A DNA stretch of 21,726 nucleotides from JBKGYG01 sp046546235 (GTDB taxonomy: Bacteria; Bacillota; Clostridia; Lachnospirales; DSM-24629): positions 1 to 21,726 of the forward strand of contig JBKGYG010000029.1 in the NCBI GenBank assembly GCA_046546235.1, written 5' to 3'. Position numbers and translations under genes: made by a program. The notes beneath the pieces were generated by a model. The model did no database searches. It saw only the letters and a program-made list of their open reading frames with translations, and was not told the DNA's origin. Positions 7,090 through 15,026 of the stretch are shown in pieces; position 1 is the stretch's first letter, and each line of letters starts with the position of its first letter.

Positions 7090-9165
7090 TTACACTTGTA
7101 TAATGTAATTATAAATACGTGAATCATTTAAATTGACCTTTTTATCTTTTAAAAGTTCAAAAACTAAGTAAGGTATATCCATATTATATCTAAGAATATT
7201 TAATTCTTTAAAAACATCTAAAATAACTAATACTTTAATAACCTCAATATATATAATTTCTTCACTATCACTTAACAAGCTGAAAATCGCTATTGAATTT
7301 TGATTTATTTTATCAAAATAATTTAATTTCCTGTAAATTTGTTCAAAATCCTTTCGATGAAAACATAATAAATTCCCTTGTTCTGTATTTATTTTATTAT
7401 ATCCTTCTTCTTTTATTTTAATATAGATGTTAAAATATTTTTCTAATTGTTTTAATACATTTTTTTTATACCTAAAATCTTTAATTAACATTTGTGGCTT
7501 TTTAAGACCATTCCATTCATTAATACTTAATGCACATAACACTTCAATATCATCTCTTACTTTATAAAATGGTGCATATTGATACATATTAAAACCTATA
7601 CCATCTAAGTAATTATCGTTTTCTTGAATAGTTAACCTTAAATGATTCTGCTTTTTGCCTATACATTTTATCTGGTTAATTAACCCTTTTAATACAAATT
7701 GAGGAGTTGGATTTCCTACCCCATAAGGTTCTAATTGTTCTATGTTTTTTATTAATTCTATATCGATATCTTTAATTGATAGCTCCATATCTGCTTGTAA
7801 TTTGGGAATTAAAGTTTGTTTAGTCATATGTGTCTTTGCATATTGATTTAAACGTTCTCTTAATAATTCAATTTTATCTTCGTCAATTGATAATCCAGCT
7901 GCCATATCATGTCCACCAAATTTATTCATTATCTCCTTAGTCTGATTAAGAGCATCAAAAATACTAAAACCATCAACACTTCTAGCAGAGCCTGTAGCTA
8001 CACCATCTTCTATACTTAGAAGAATACTAGGGCGATAATAGCGTTCAGTTATTCTTGATGATACTATCCCAATTACTCCATGATGCCATTTACTAGATGC
8101 AACAACTATCACTTTATCATCTTGATAATTAGATTTTTCTATAATCTCTATAGCTTCTTTTATTATTTTGTCTTCAAGCTCTTGACGATTTCTGTTTTCA
8201 TCATTAAGTTCATCGGCAATCTTAAATGCTTCTATTTCATTTTCTGTCACAAATAATTTAACACCTCTTTTAGCATCACCCATACGCCCTCCTGCATTAA
8301 GCCTAGGCGCAACTCTAAATCCAATAAGACCAGATGTTATCTTATTCCCTTCTTTGTAATCACTTTTTTTAAGCAAAGCTTTTAGCCCAACATTCCAAGT
8401 AGTTGGTATAGTTTCAAAAGCTAATTTTGTTATAACCCTATTTTCATCAATTAATGGTACAATGTCTGCAACTGTTCCAATAGCAACTATATCTAAATAT
8501 TTCCAAATAACTTCTATGTTTACTTTATTATGTACTAAGGATATCCCATGTATTAGTTTAAATGTTACCCCTACTCCTGCTAACATATTAAAAGGATATG
8601 TACAATCTTCTCTTTTTGGATCAATGACTGCTATAGCTTGAGGCATTTCATCTTGACATTCATGATGATCAGTAATAATTAAATCAAGTCCTATGTTTTT
8701 AGCGTAAATACTCTCTTTACAAGCAGCTATGCCTGTATCTACAGTAATTACTAAATCAGTACCTTGACTCTTTATTGCCTCTAATGCTTTATTATTAATA
8801 CCATACCCTTCTTCTATTCGATCTGGAATATAATAATCCACTTTAGCTCCTAATTCTTTTAAGAAAAGATATAAAATACTAGTACTAGTTATCCCATCTA
8901 CATCATAATCCCCATATATAGTTATATATTCTTTTTTATCAATAGCAATTAATATTCTATTAACAGCTTGTTTCATTTCTTTCATTAAAAATGGATTATG
9001 TAAATGTTTTATTTCAGGATTTAAAAATCTACGCATTTTTTCTTTATTATTTATACCTCTATTTAGTAAAATTTTCGCTATAGGTTTAGGAATATCCGAA
9101 AAATTATTTGAATCAAATTCATTTTGTTTGTTTATAATATTCCACATTCTTCTTTTAGGTCTCAT
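7090..9165 (-). CDS. recJ: Single-stranded-DNA-specific exonuclease RecJ
   Basis: 691 residues from the preferred start. DHH-family metal motifs are in order: GDYDVDG (85-91), VDTG (142-145), TDHHE (165-169) and DP (182-183), followed by the DHHA1 motifs RLNAGGRMGDAKRG and GGHDMAAG. RecJ degrades single-stranded DNA 5' to 3' in recombination and repair. The C-terminal ~120 residues are A/T-biased and poorly conserved in my reading, as in many Firmicutes RecJ proteins. An ATG four codons upstream (9177) is part of the ribosome binding site itself (TGGAGG), so the start is placed at 9165, six bases after it. Alone on its transcript or leading into apt; a promoter is visible at 9212-9240. Confidence 0.95.
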   Translation of the reverse strand: MRPKRRMWNIINKQNEFDSNNFSDIPKPIAKILLNRGINNKEKMRRFLNPEIKHLHNPFLMKEMKQAVNRILIAIDKKEYITIYGDYDVDGITSTSILYLFLKELGAKVDYYIPDRIEEGYGINNKALEAIKSQGTDLVITVDTGIAACKESIYAKNIGLDLIITDHHECQDEMPQAIAVIDPKREDCTYPFNMLAGVGVTFKLIHGISLVHNKVNIEVIWKYLDIVAIGTVADIVPLIDENRVITKLAFETIPTTWNVGLKALLKKSDYKEGNKITSGLIGFRVAPRLNAGGRMGDAKRGVKLFVTENEIEAFKIADELNDENRNRQELEDKIIKEAIEIIEKSNYQDDKVIVVASSKWHHGVIGIVSSRITERYYRPSILLSIEDGVATGSARSVDGFSIFDALNQTKEIMNKFGGHDMAAGLSIDEDKIELLRERLNQYAKTHMTKQTLIPKLQADMELSIKDIDIELIKNIEQLEPYGVGNPTPQFVLKGLINQIKCIGKKQNHLRLTIQENDNYLDGIGFNMYQYAPFYKVRDDIEVLCALSINEWNGLKKPQMLIKDFRYKKNVLKQLEKYFNIYIKIKEEGYNKINTEQGNLLCFHRKDFEQIYRKLNYFDKINQNSIAIFSLLSDSEEIIYIEVIKVLVILDVFKELNILRYNMDIPYLVFELLKDKKVNLNDSRIYNYIIQV

Positions 9166-9211
9166 ACTAACCTCCAATGATTGTCCATAATAAATATAAC
9201 TTCTTATGTCT

Positions 9212-9240
9212 ATTATAATTCAAGAATAAATTAATTTAAA
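9212..9240 (-). promoter_or_regulatory. Probable recJ promoter
   Basis: Minus-strand TTTAAA (9240-9235), 17-nt spacer and TATAAT (9217-9212), about 45 nt upstream of recJ. The -35 is weak, but the layout matches the scfA promoter. It lies between the foldback element and recJ. Confidence 0.55.
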
Positions 9241-9297
9241 GAGTATCGATGATTTTAAAAAAAGCAAAAATTACTAAGTCACTTTTTCATCATAAAA

Positions 9298-9610
9298 GGC
9301 GCATCATTTGATGCGCCCAGACTGTCGACAAAGTCAAATTATTATAAACACATAGTAGAGGAATATATATACAAATTAAGTGATGTTTTAAATATTTGAT
9401 TAGAAAAAATTAGTAAGTGGAGATTGTTATTCCGTTAAAAACCTTAAATGTTTGACCTTAAGGGAGTTTTTAAGGTTTAGGAATAACAATTGGAACGAAC
9501 TTAGTTTTTCTTCAAAGATTTAACCTGAACGTTTTGTATATATATTTCTCTACGGAAAATTCCTAAATTATTTTTTATCTACAAACTAAGGCGCATCATT
9601 TGATGCGCCC
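9298..9610. mobile_element. 313-bp foldback (MITE-like) element between secDF and recJ
   Basis: Both ends carry the same 20-nt palindrome, GGCGCATCATTTGATGCGCC (9298-9317 and 9590-9609). Between them the two halves are inverted copies. Paired segments: 9355-9375 with 9533-9553 (GTAGAG..AATATATATACAAA, one G-U), a TTAAATATTTGA-like segment near 9389-9400 with its partner near 9511-9522, ATTGTTATTCC (9423-9433) with 9480-9490, and AAACCTTAAA (9439-9448) with 9469-9478. The tip is about 20 nt and contains CCTTAAGG. No reading frame of note and no obvious target-site duplication. Together with its flanks it fills the 464-bp gap between recJ and secDF. A non-autonomous element is the simplest reading; a structured RNA is the alternative. 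Confidence 0.7.
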
Positions 9611-9629
9611 TACTTGTCTTTTTTTATAT

Positions 9630-11774
9630 TTATGATTTTGCTTCTTTTTTCTTAAATGTATACCATATAGGACTTGCAATAAATATTGAAGAATAAGTAC
9701 CACTTAATATTCCAATCATTAAAGGAAGAGCAAAATCTCTTAATGTTGCAACTCCATATCCAACTACCAATAACACAACAATCATAAAAAATGTAGTTAA
9801 TGAAGTATTAACAGAACGTGTTATTGTTTGAGATATACTTGTATTTATTAATCGATTAAATTCGCCTTTATTCATAGTCTCTTTGTTTTCTCGAATACGA
9901 TCAAATAATACAATTGTATCATTAATCGAATAACCAACAATTGTTAGCATGGCTGCAATAAAAGAGTTATTAACTGGGATTTTAAAAACTGTATAGATAG
10001 TTAATACTATAAAAATATCGTGAATAAGGGCTAATACTGCACTTGCACCAAAAGTATAATCTCTAAACCTAATAGTAATATATATTAACATACATATAGC
10101 TGCTATAACTACTGCTATAATTGCATCCTGTTTCATTTCATTACTAATAGTTGCACTTATACTTTCACTAGAAATGGAATCCTTTTCAATATCAAATTCT
10201 TCAAACAAAACATCCTCCAAGGCTGTTCTTTGATTTATATCGAGAGTTTGTGTTTTTAAAACAACTTGATTTTTACCAGTAACAACTTGAGCTTGAGGAC
10301 TTCTATCTCCAGTAGCTTCAGTAACAATAGGTTTAATATTACGTTCAACTTCATCTAATGTAATTTCTTCATCAAAATCTATAACTGTTAATGTTCCACC
10401 ACTAAATTCAATATCATAATTAAGTATATCATCTATTCTTGCTTGATTAATAGGCAAGAAAGCTAATCCTATAATTATAATAATAGCGGAACCAGTAAAC
10501 CAAAATTTACGATTTGTTACAAAATCAAATGCCTTAGTTTGTTTTTGTACTCCATATAGTTTTTTACCCTTTAATCCAATCTGCATAAATAAAGTCAATA
10601 TTAATCGTGTTATAAACAAAGCTGTAATCATAGATATAATAATACCTAATGCTAATGTCTGAGAAAATCCTTTTATAGGTCCAGTTCCTTTCCAAAAAAG
10701 AACTGCTGCTGCAATTAATGTAGTTATATTCCCATCAAGAATAGCAGATGTAGCTTTTCTAAATCCTGACTTAATTGAAGATCTTAATGTTTTATCTTGA
10801 GCCAATTCCTCTTTTATCCTTGAAAAGATAATAATATTAGCATCTACAGCCATACCTATTGATAATATAATACCTGCTATACCTGGCAAAGTTAAAGTAA
10901 TATTAAATACATCCAATAATATTACCATAAGAGATGCATATAAAACCAAAGCAATACTAGCAGCTAACCCAGGAATCTTATAAAAAGAAATCATAAATAA
11001 TAGAACTAAAGCAAGACCAATAGCTCCTGCTAACAAACTAGTATCAATGGCATCTTGTCCAAGTTTTGCACCAACAGTATTAGAACGAAGTTCTTCTAAT
11101 TCAATAGGCAAGGCACCAATACGAATAGCTGAAGCTAATTCTCGAGCTTCTTCCATATTAGCCATACCTGTAATAATAGCAGTCCCTTGTGTAATAGCTT
11201 GCTTAACACTAGGTGCACTAATTGCTTCCTTATCATACTCAATTCTAATAATTTTACCAATATTATTTCTAGTTCCCTCTGCAAATTTTTCTTTACCTTC
11301 ATTATTTAATTCTAGTTCAACAATATACTCAATAAAACCATCACCTGAATAATCACCTGCAATAGCTTCAGCACTTTCTACATCTTTACCTGTAATAATA
11401 ATATTATCTTCTTCATCAACAAACTCTAATGCTCCAGGTTTGCCTAATTCTTGTAATATAGCATTAGCATCTGATACTCCTGGAATATCTACATTTATTC
11501 TATCATTACCTTCTTTATAAACTTCTGCTTCTGTACTATAATTATCTACACGCTTTTGAATCTTATAAACAGCATCATTCATTTTTTGATTTGTTACTTC
11601 TTCACCTTCTGCTGCTTCATAAGTAATACTTACTCCCCCAGCTAAATCAAGACCTAAACTTATCTCTTTAGCACTTCCACTTTTATCTGGTCCAATACCT
11701 TCAATTGACGTATAAACACAACCAGCAATTATTAATAAGGTAAGTATTAAGCCGATAAGACTTTTCCCCTTCAT
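9630..11774 (-). CDS. secDF: Fused protein translocase subunit SecDF
   Basis: 714 residues; SecD and SecF are joined in one chain, as in Bacillus. The SecD half has an N-terminal membrane segment (5-25), the LGLDLAGG motif (40-47), a large extracytoplasmic P1 domain, then a membrane block with IALSIGMAVDANIII-like features; the SecF half begins near residue 410, with YDIEFSGGT and a second membrane block containing GYSINDTIVLFDRIRE. About twelve membrane segments in total. SecDF uses the proton or sodium gradient to pull exported proteins from SecYEG. The ATG follows AAAGGAGG. It is the last gene of the tgt-yajC-scfAB-secDF neighbourhood but has its own promoter 80 bp upstream. Confidence 0.96.
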   Translation of the reverse strand: MKGKSLIGLILTLLIIAGCVYTSIEGIGPDKSGSAKEISLGLDLAGGVSITYEAAEGEEVTNQKMNDAVYKIQKRVDNYSTEAEVYKEGNDRINVDIPGVSDANAILQELGKPGALEFVDEEDNIIITGKDVESAEAIAGDYSGDGFIEYIVELELNNEGKEKFAEGTRNNIGKIIRIEYDKEAISAPSVKQAITQGTAIITGMANMEEARELASAIRIGALPIELEELRSNTVGAKLGQDAIDTSLLAGAIGLALVLLFMISFYKIPGLAASIALVLYASLMVILLDVFNITLTLPGIAGIILSIGMAVDANIIIFSRIKEELAQDKTLRSSIKSGFRKATSAILDGNITTLIAAAVLFWKGTGPIKGFSQTLALGIIISMITALFITRLILTLFMQIGLKGKKLYGVQKQTKAFDFVTNRKFWFTGSAIIIIIGLAFLPINQARIDDILNYDIEFSGGTLTVIDFDEEITLDEVERNIKPIVTEATGDRSPQAQVVTGKNQVVLKTQTLDINQRTALEDVLFEEFDIEKDSISSESISATISNEMKQDAIIAVVIAAICMLIYITIRFRDYTFGASAVLALIHDIFIVLTIYTVFKIPVNNSFIAAMLTIVGYSINDTIVLFDRIRENKETMNKGEFNRLINTSISQTITRSVNTSLTTFFMIVVLLVVGYGVATLRDFALPLMIGILSGTYSSIFIASPIWYTFKKKEAKS

Positions 11775-11852
11775 ATTATTAATTTCCTCCTTTGTATGAA
11801 TTAATTTATTTTAATTAAATAATGTTCTAAAATTAAAATCTCACTAAAGTAA

Positions 11853-11881
11853 ATTATAGTTTTATGATGAGTATCCGTCAA
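11853..11881 (-). promoter_or_regulatory. secDF promoter
   Basis: Minus-strand TTGACG (11881-11876), 17-nt spacer and TATAAT (11858-11853). The leader to the secDF ATG is about 70 nt. A strong sigma-A match, suggesting secDF is expressed independently of scfB. Confidence 0.8.
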
Positions 11882-11908
11882 GGAATTCTTATAAAAATCA
11901 AATATTAT

Positions 11909-13258
11909 TTATCCTAATTTAGCTTTTATCATAATAGCTGATTCTATTCTTTTTTTCTCAAGCTGACAACCTATATCGTAAGTTCTTTGGATATCATTAT
12001 AAAATTGGTAAGCGTTGGCGCTACATCCACCACTACAGTAAAACTTTGCCCAACATTCTTTACATTTTTCTTTTGTATAAACATTACAATTCATAAATTC
12101 TTTTTGCTTATTTTTATTTTTTATACCTTCAACAACATTTCCCATTAAAAATTCATCTAATCCAACATATTGATGACAAGGATATAAATCCCCCCAAGGT
12201 GTAACAGCTAAATATTCTGAACCTGATCCACAACCAGATAATCGTTTTGAAATACAAGGCCCTTGATTAAGATCTATCATAAAATGAAAGAAATTAAATC
12301 CTTTTCCTTGTTCATAACGGTTTAACATTTCTTTGGCTAAATGGTCATATTCTTTAAATAGTATAGGTAAATCTTTTTCTCTAATTCTATAATCTGCTTC
12401 TTCTGAAGCTACAACAGGTTCTACTGATATTTGTTCAAAGCCTTCATCAGCTAAATGAAGAACATCACTAGCAAAATCAAGATTGTAATGAGTAAATGTA
12501 CCTCTAACATAATAATCTTTTTGTCCTCTTTTTTTAACAAACTCTTTAAATCTAGGTAATATTAAATCATAGCTACCTTTTCCATTAGCTGATGGTCTCA
12601 TTGCATCATTAGTTTTTTTACGTCCATCTATACTTAGAACTACATTATACATATTTTCATTTAAAAATGTTTGAATCTCTTCACTCAAAAGAATACCATT
12701 TGTTGTTAAAGTAAATCTGAATTTCTTGTTATATATTACTTCATTTTCTCTTGCGTACTTAACTATTTCTTTAACTACATCAAAATTCATAAGAGGTTCT
12801 CCACCAAAAAAATCCACTTCAAGATTACGACGTTTCCCTGAATTTTTTATTAGAAAATCAATTGCTTTTTTCCCTACTTCAAGAGACATCATTGAACGAT
12901 CTCCGTGATACTCACCTTCTCCAGCAAAGCAATATTTACAACATAAATTACAATCATGAGCAATATGTAAGCAAAGAGCTTTTACAATTGGCTCTCTTAA
13001 AGTCAAGTTAGGTATAAACTCTTTATATGTATCCTCAGTAAATAATAGCTCTTTTCTTATTAGTATATTTATTTCTTCAATAGCTTTTTTAATTTGTTCT
13101 ATATTATATTTATTATTAAGTTGCTGTATAATGCTTGTCTCATCATTTTCTTCATAGAGAGCGATAATATCATATACTATATCATCAACAACATGAATTG
13201 CACCACTATATACATCTAACACAATATTAACTCCATTATTTTTATATTGGTGAATCAC
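11909..13258 (-). CDS. scfB: SCIFF maturase, radical SAM/SPASM thioether enzyme
   Basis: 449 residues from a GTG start. Residues ~1-85 resemble the precursor-binding (RRE-like) region of peptide maturases. The radical SAM motif CNLCCKYC places C103, C107 and C110. SPASM-type auxiliary-cluster cysteines follow at 335, 343, 361, 391, 399, 402, 408, 412 and 431. This family installs Cys-to-Thr thioether bonds in the SCIFF peptide encoded just upstream; the reaction here is inferred from the family. The longer ATG frame (13282) is rejected because GAGAGGAG within it is a good ribosome binding site for the GTG at 13258, and the resulting N-terminus IHQYKNNGVNIVLDV matches how I remember SCIFF maturases beginning. 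It follows scfA by 69 bp, with a hairpin between. Confidence 0.95.
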   Translation of the reverse strand: MIHQYKNNGVNIVLDVYSGAIHVVDDIVYDIIALYEENDETSIIQQLNNKYNIEQIKKAIEEINILIRKELLFTEDTYKEFIPNLTLREPIVKALCLHIAHDCNLCCKYCFAGEGEYHGDRSMMSLEVGKKAIDFLIKNSGKRRNLEVDFFGGEPLMNFDVVKEIVKYARENEVIYNKKFRFTLTTNGILLSEEIQTFLNENMYNVVLSIDGRKKTNDAMRPSANGKGSYDLILPRFKEFVKKRGQKDYYVRGTFTHYNLDFASDVLHLADEGFEQISVEPVVASEEADYRIREKDLPILFKEYDHLAKEMLNRYEQGKGFNFFHFMIDLNQGPCISKRLSGCGSGSEYLAVTPWGDLYPCHQYVGLDEFLMGNVVEGIKNKNKQKEFMNCNVYTKEKCKECWAKFYCSGGCSANAYQFYNDIQRTYDIGCQLEKKRIESAIMIKAKLG

Positions 13259-13294
13259 TTTATTACTCCTCTCGCATTTCATTTCAAACAGATA

Positions 13295-13321
13295 ATAAGC
13301 AGCGACATAGTCACTGCTTAT
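13295..13321 (-). promoter_or_regulatory. Intercistronic stem-loop between scfA and scfB
   Basis: On the minus strand, ATAAGCAGTGAC and GTCGCTGCTTAT pair over 12 bp (one G-U) around a 3-nt loop. It begins seven bases after the scfA stop codon. No T run follows, so it is unlikely to be a full terminator; it could stabilise the scfA mRNA or reduce readthrough into scfB. Confidence 0.7.
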
Positions 13322-13327
13322 ATTAAA

Positions 13328-13474
13328 CTAACGATCTATATTCTCACAACTTTGATTTCCTACTGTACAAGAAGTTTTGCAAGCTGATTGGCAAGAAGTT
13401 TGACATTCTCCACATCCACCTTTTTTCAAACTATCTTTTAGAGTAGATTTATTTAGTGTTTTGATATACTTCAT
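13328..13474 (-). CDS. scfA: SCIFF peptide (six cysteines in forty-five residues), ribosomally made precursor
   Basis: A 48-residue peptide. Its core reads CGECQTSCQSACKTSC followed by a TVGNQSC segment; the six cysteines are at 21, 24, 28, 32, 36 and 43. This is the near-invariant SCIFF sequence found across Clostridia. The lysine-rich N-terminal ~20 residues act as leader. The partner ScfB is expected to crosslink a cysteine sulfur to a threonine alpha carbon; the final product and its role are not known to me. ATG at 13474, preceded by an excellent AAAGGAGGG. It has its own extended -10 promoter, and its position next to yajC/secDF is conserved in the class. Confidence 0.96.
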   Translation of the reverse strand: MKYIKTLNKSTLKDSLKKGGCGECQTSCQSACKTSCTVGNQSCENIDR

Positions 13475-13508
13475 ATAAGCACCCTCCTTTAACCCTTTAA
13501 CTTGGAAT

Positions 13509-13537
13509 ATTATAACATACTCTTAAGATATTTTAAA
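13509..13537 (-). promoter_or_regulatory. scfA promoter, extended -10
   Basis: Minus-strand TTTAAA (13537-13532), 17-nt spacer and TATAAT (13514-13509), with a TGT just before the -10 (extended -10). It sits in the 70-bp gap before scfA, so the peptide can be transcribed apart from the TIGR04086 gene. Confidence 0.6.
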
Positions 13538-13544
13538 GTGAATT

Positions 13545-13931
13545 TTAACTAAACATTCCACCTAATGTTCCCCCACCTAGGCATAATCCTAACATAGTAA
13601 ATATTTCTTTTGTAGATGATAAATTTTGATTTACTATTACAGATACCAAAATCAAAATAATAAAATAAACAAAACCAGCAAAACATCCCCATAGCCAAGC
13701 ATTTTCTTGAACTCCTTTGCCAGTAATTAACCCCGTTACTAAAGTAGAAAAAATATAAGTTATAACAACACCTATGTATATTTGACTTGATGAAATATCA
13801 AACTTGTATAAAAGAAAAGCTAAAAAAATCAACATTAAAATTGTTATAATATAACCACAGACAACCCCTTTAATTATTGTTACAGGTTTTGACCTCTGAA
13901 CAGGAACCCTCCTATTTTTTGGTTTATACAT
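13545..13931 (-). CDS. TIGR04086-type small membrane protein
   Basis: 128 residues with four predicted membrane helices (about 19-41, 50-70, 80-101 and 108-127) after a basic N-terminus, and a glycine-rich end (GLCLGGGTLGG). Length, topology and position directly upstream of scfA match the clostridial membrane-protein family TIGR04086, which has no assigned function. A role in handling the mature SCIFF product or in the Sec neighbourhood is only suggested by context. The longer frame starts at a GTG (13946), but that codon overlaps the GGGAGGT ribosome binding site of the ATG at 13931, which I take as the start. The gene ends 70 bp before scfA. Confidence 0.8.
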   Translation of the reverse strand: MYKPKNRRVPVQRSKPVTIIKGVVCGYIITILMLIFLAFLLYKFDISSSQIYIGVVITYIFSTLVTGLITGKGVQENAWLWGCFAGFVYFIILILVSVIVNQNLSSTKEIFTMLGLCLGGGTLGGMFS

Positions 13932-14049
13932 TGTTTTACCTCCCACTACGTTATATAATATTATACGAAGTGGATAGTTGAATTATGATTTAAACCTTAT
14001 TTAAGGTATAATTATAAAACAAATCTATTTCCAACTGTTCAAAAATGCA

Positions 14050-14129
14050 AACTTGCTCTCAAGGATTTGGATTTTTGTCTTTCATTGCAACTTGCGTACC
14101 GCCTGTATTAGGCGGTACATGAGCAAGTT
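14050..14129 (+). promoter_or_regulatory. Leader structure with two competing 5' partners upstream of the PHP gene
   Basis: A 9-bp GC-rich hairpin, GTACCGCCT/AGGCGGTAC (14096-14104 and 14110-14118), is followed by GAGCAAGTT (14121-14129). That segment can pair either with AACTTGC (14089-14095), extending the hairpin, or with AACTTGCTC (14050-14058), enclosing the whole 80 bp. It lies between a -10 element (TATAAT, 14007-14012; no convincing -35) and the PHP start. It could be a leader switch or a short inserted element with terminal inverted repeats. Confidence 0.55.
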
Positions 14130-14158
14130 AATAGAAATAAAGAAAAGGGTGAATTAAG

Positions 14159-14998
14159 ATGAAATACGTAGATTTACACGTGCATTCCAATAATTCAGAT
14201 GGAACTATGACTTCAACTGAACTTGTTAATTATGCCAACGAAAAAGGATTGAAGGCCATTGCCCTTACTGATCATGACACTATAATAGGTGTCCAAGAGG
14301 CAAAAAAAGCTGGCAAAAAGTGTAAAACAGAAATTATAAGTGGTATTGAGCTTTCTACCTTATACAACAAGTTAGATATTCATATCTTAGGGTTGTTTAT
14401 TGATGAAAATAATTCTACATTTATTAAAAAATTGGAAGAGTTTATTAGTTCTAGACATTATAGAAATGAAAAGATGATAAAACAATTAAATAATCTAGGT
14501 TTAGATATTAGTAATAAAGATTTGATTAATGAGACAGGAGATGGCGTTATAACAAGAGCACACTTTGCAAGAGTTTTATTAAATAAAGGTTATATATCCT
14601 CTATTGAAGAAGCTTTTAAAAAGTATATTGGACAAGGTTGTCCAGCATACATACCAAGAGAAAAAATAACACCAGAAAAAGCTATTAACCTTGTATTAAG
14701 TGCTAAAGGAATACCTATATTAGCTCATCCTTTTTTATATAATTTATCAGATGATGAACTCAATAGTCTTGTAAAAAAACTTGCAGAAAAAGGCCTAAAA
14801 GGTATAGAAACAATTTATTCATTACACTCTCAAGAGCAAGAACGTTATCTTAGAAATCTTGCTAAAAAGTATAATCTATTAATTTCAGGTGGTTCCGACT
14901 TTCACGGAAGTAATAAAGAACATATTGATTTAGGTGTCGGAATGGGTAATCTTAAAGTTCCTTATAGCATTGTAGAGAAAATGAAAAAAGCCCTGTAA
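14159..14998 (+). CDS. PHP-domain phosphoesterase, RNase AM / nucleoside 3',5'-bisphosphate phosphatase family
   Basis: 279 residues, a single PHP domain of the YciV type. Metal ligands visible: H7 and H9 (LHVHS), D14, D38-H39 (TDHD), E64 (GIELS), H75, H135, H190 (LAHP), D247 and H249 (GSDFHGS). Members remove the 3' phosphate from pAp-like nucleotides or act as 5'-3' exonucleases on short RNA; the exact substrate is by family only. Cytosolic. A GGGTGA site precedes the ATG. The gene is reversed relative to its neighbours, inserted between yajC and the TIGR04086 gene, and has a long structured leader. Its 3' end lies within a hairpin shared with yajC. Confidence 0.88.
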   Translation: MKYVDLHVHSNNSDGTMTSTELVNYANEKGLKAIALTDHDTIIGVQEAKKAGKKCKTEIISGIELSTLYNKLDIHILGLFIDENNSTFIKKLEEFISSRHYRNEKMIKQLNNLGLDISNKDLINETGDGVITRAHFARVLLNKGYISSIEEAFKKYIGQGCPAYIPREKITPEKAINLVLSAKGIPILAHPFLYNLSDDELNSLVKKLAEKGLKGIETIYSLHSQEQERYLRNLAKKYNLLISGGSDFHGSNKEHIDLGVGMGNLKVPYSIVEKMKKAL

Positions 14999-15016
14999 TA
15001 TTCAAAGGCTTTTTTT
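14984..15016. terminator. Bidirectional terminator shared by the PHP gene and yajC
   Basis: AAAAAAGCC (14984-14992) and GGCTTTTTT (15007-15015) form a 9-bp stem with poly-T tails on both strands, between the convergent PHP and yajC genes. Its left arm overlaps the last codons of the PHP gene. Confidence 0.75.
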
Positions 15017-15026
15017 AATGTTTAAA

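Noticed and set aside
9590..9625. Palindrome plus T run as the secDF terminator
   Set aside because: The T run follows the hairpin on the plus strand, whereas secDF is on the minus strand, where no T run follows; it is better explained as the end of the foldback element.
11047..11352. Plus-strand open frame of 101 codons
   Set aside because: It lies wholly inside secDF in antisense, has no ribosome binding site or recognisable domain, and is explained by secDF codon use.
13259..13282. Eight-residue longer N-terminus for ScfB from an ATG
   Set aside because: The stretch contains the GAGAGGAG ribosome binding site for the GTG at 13258, and no good site precedes the ATG.
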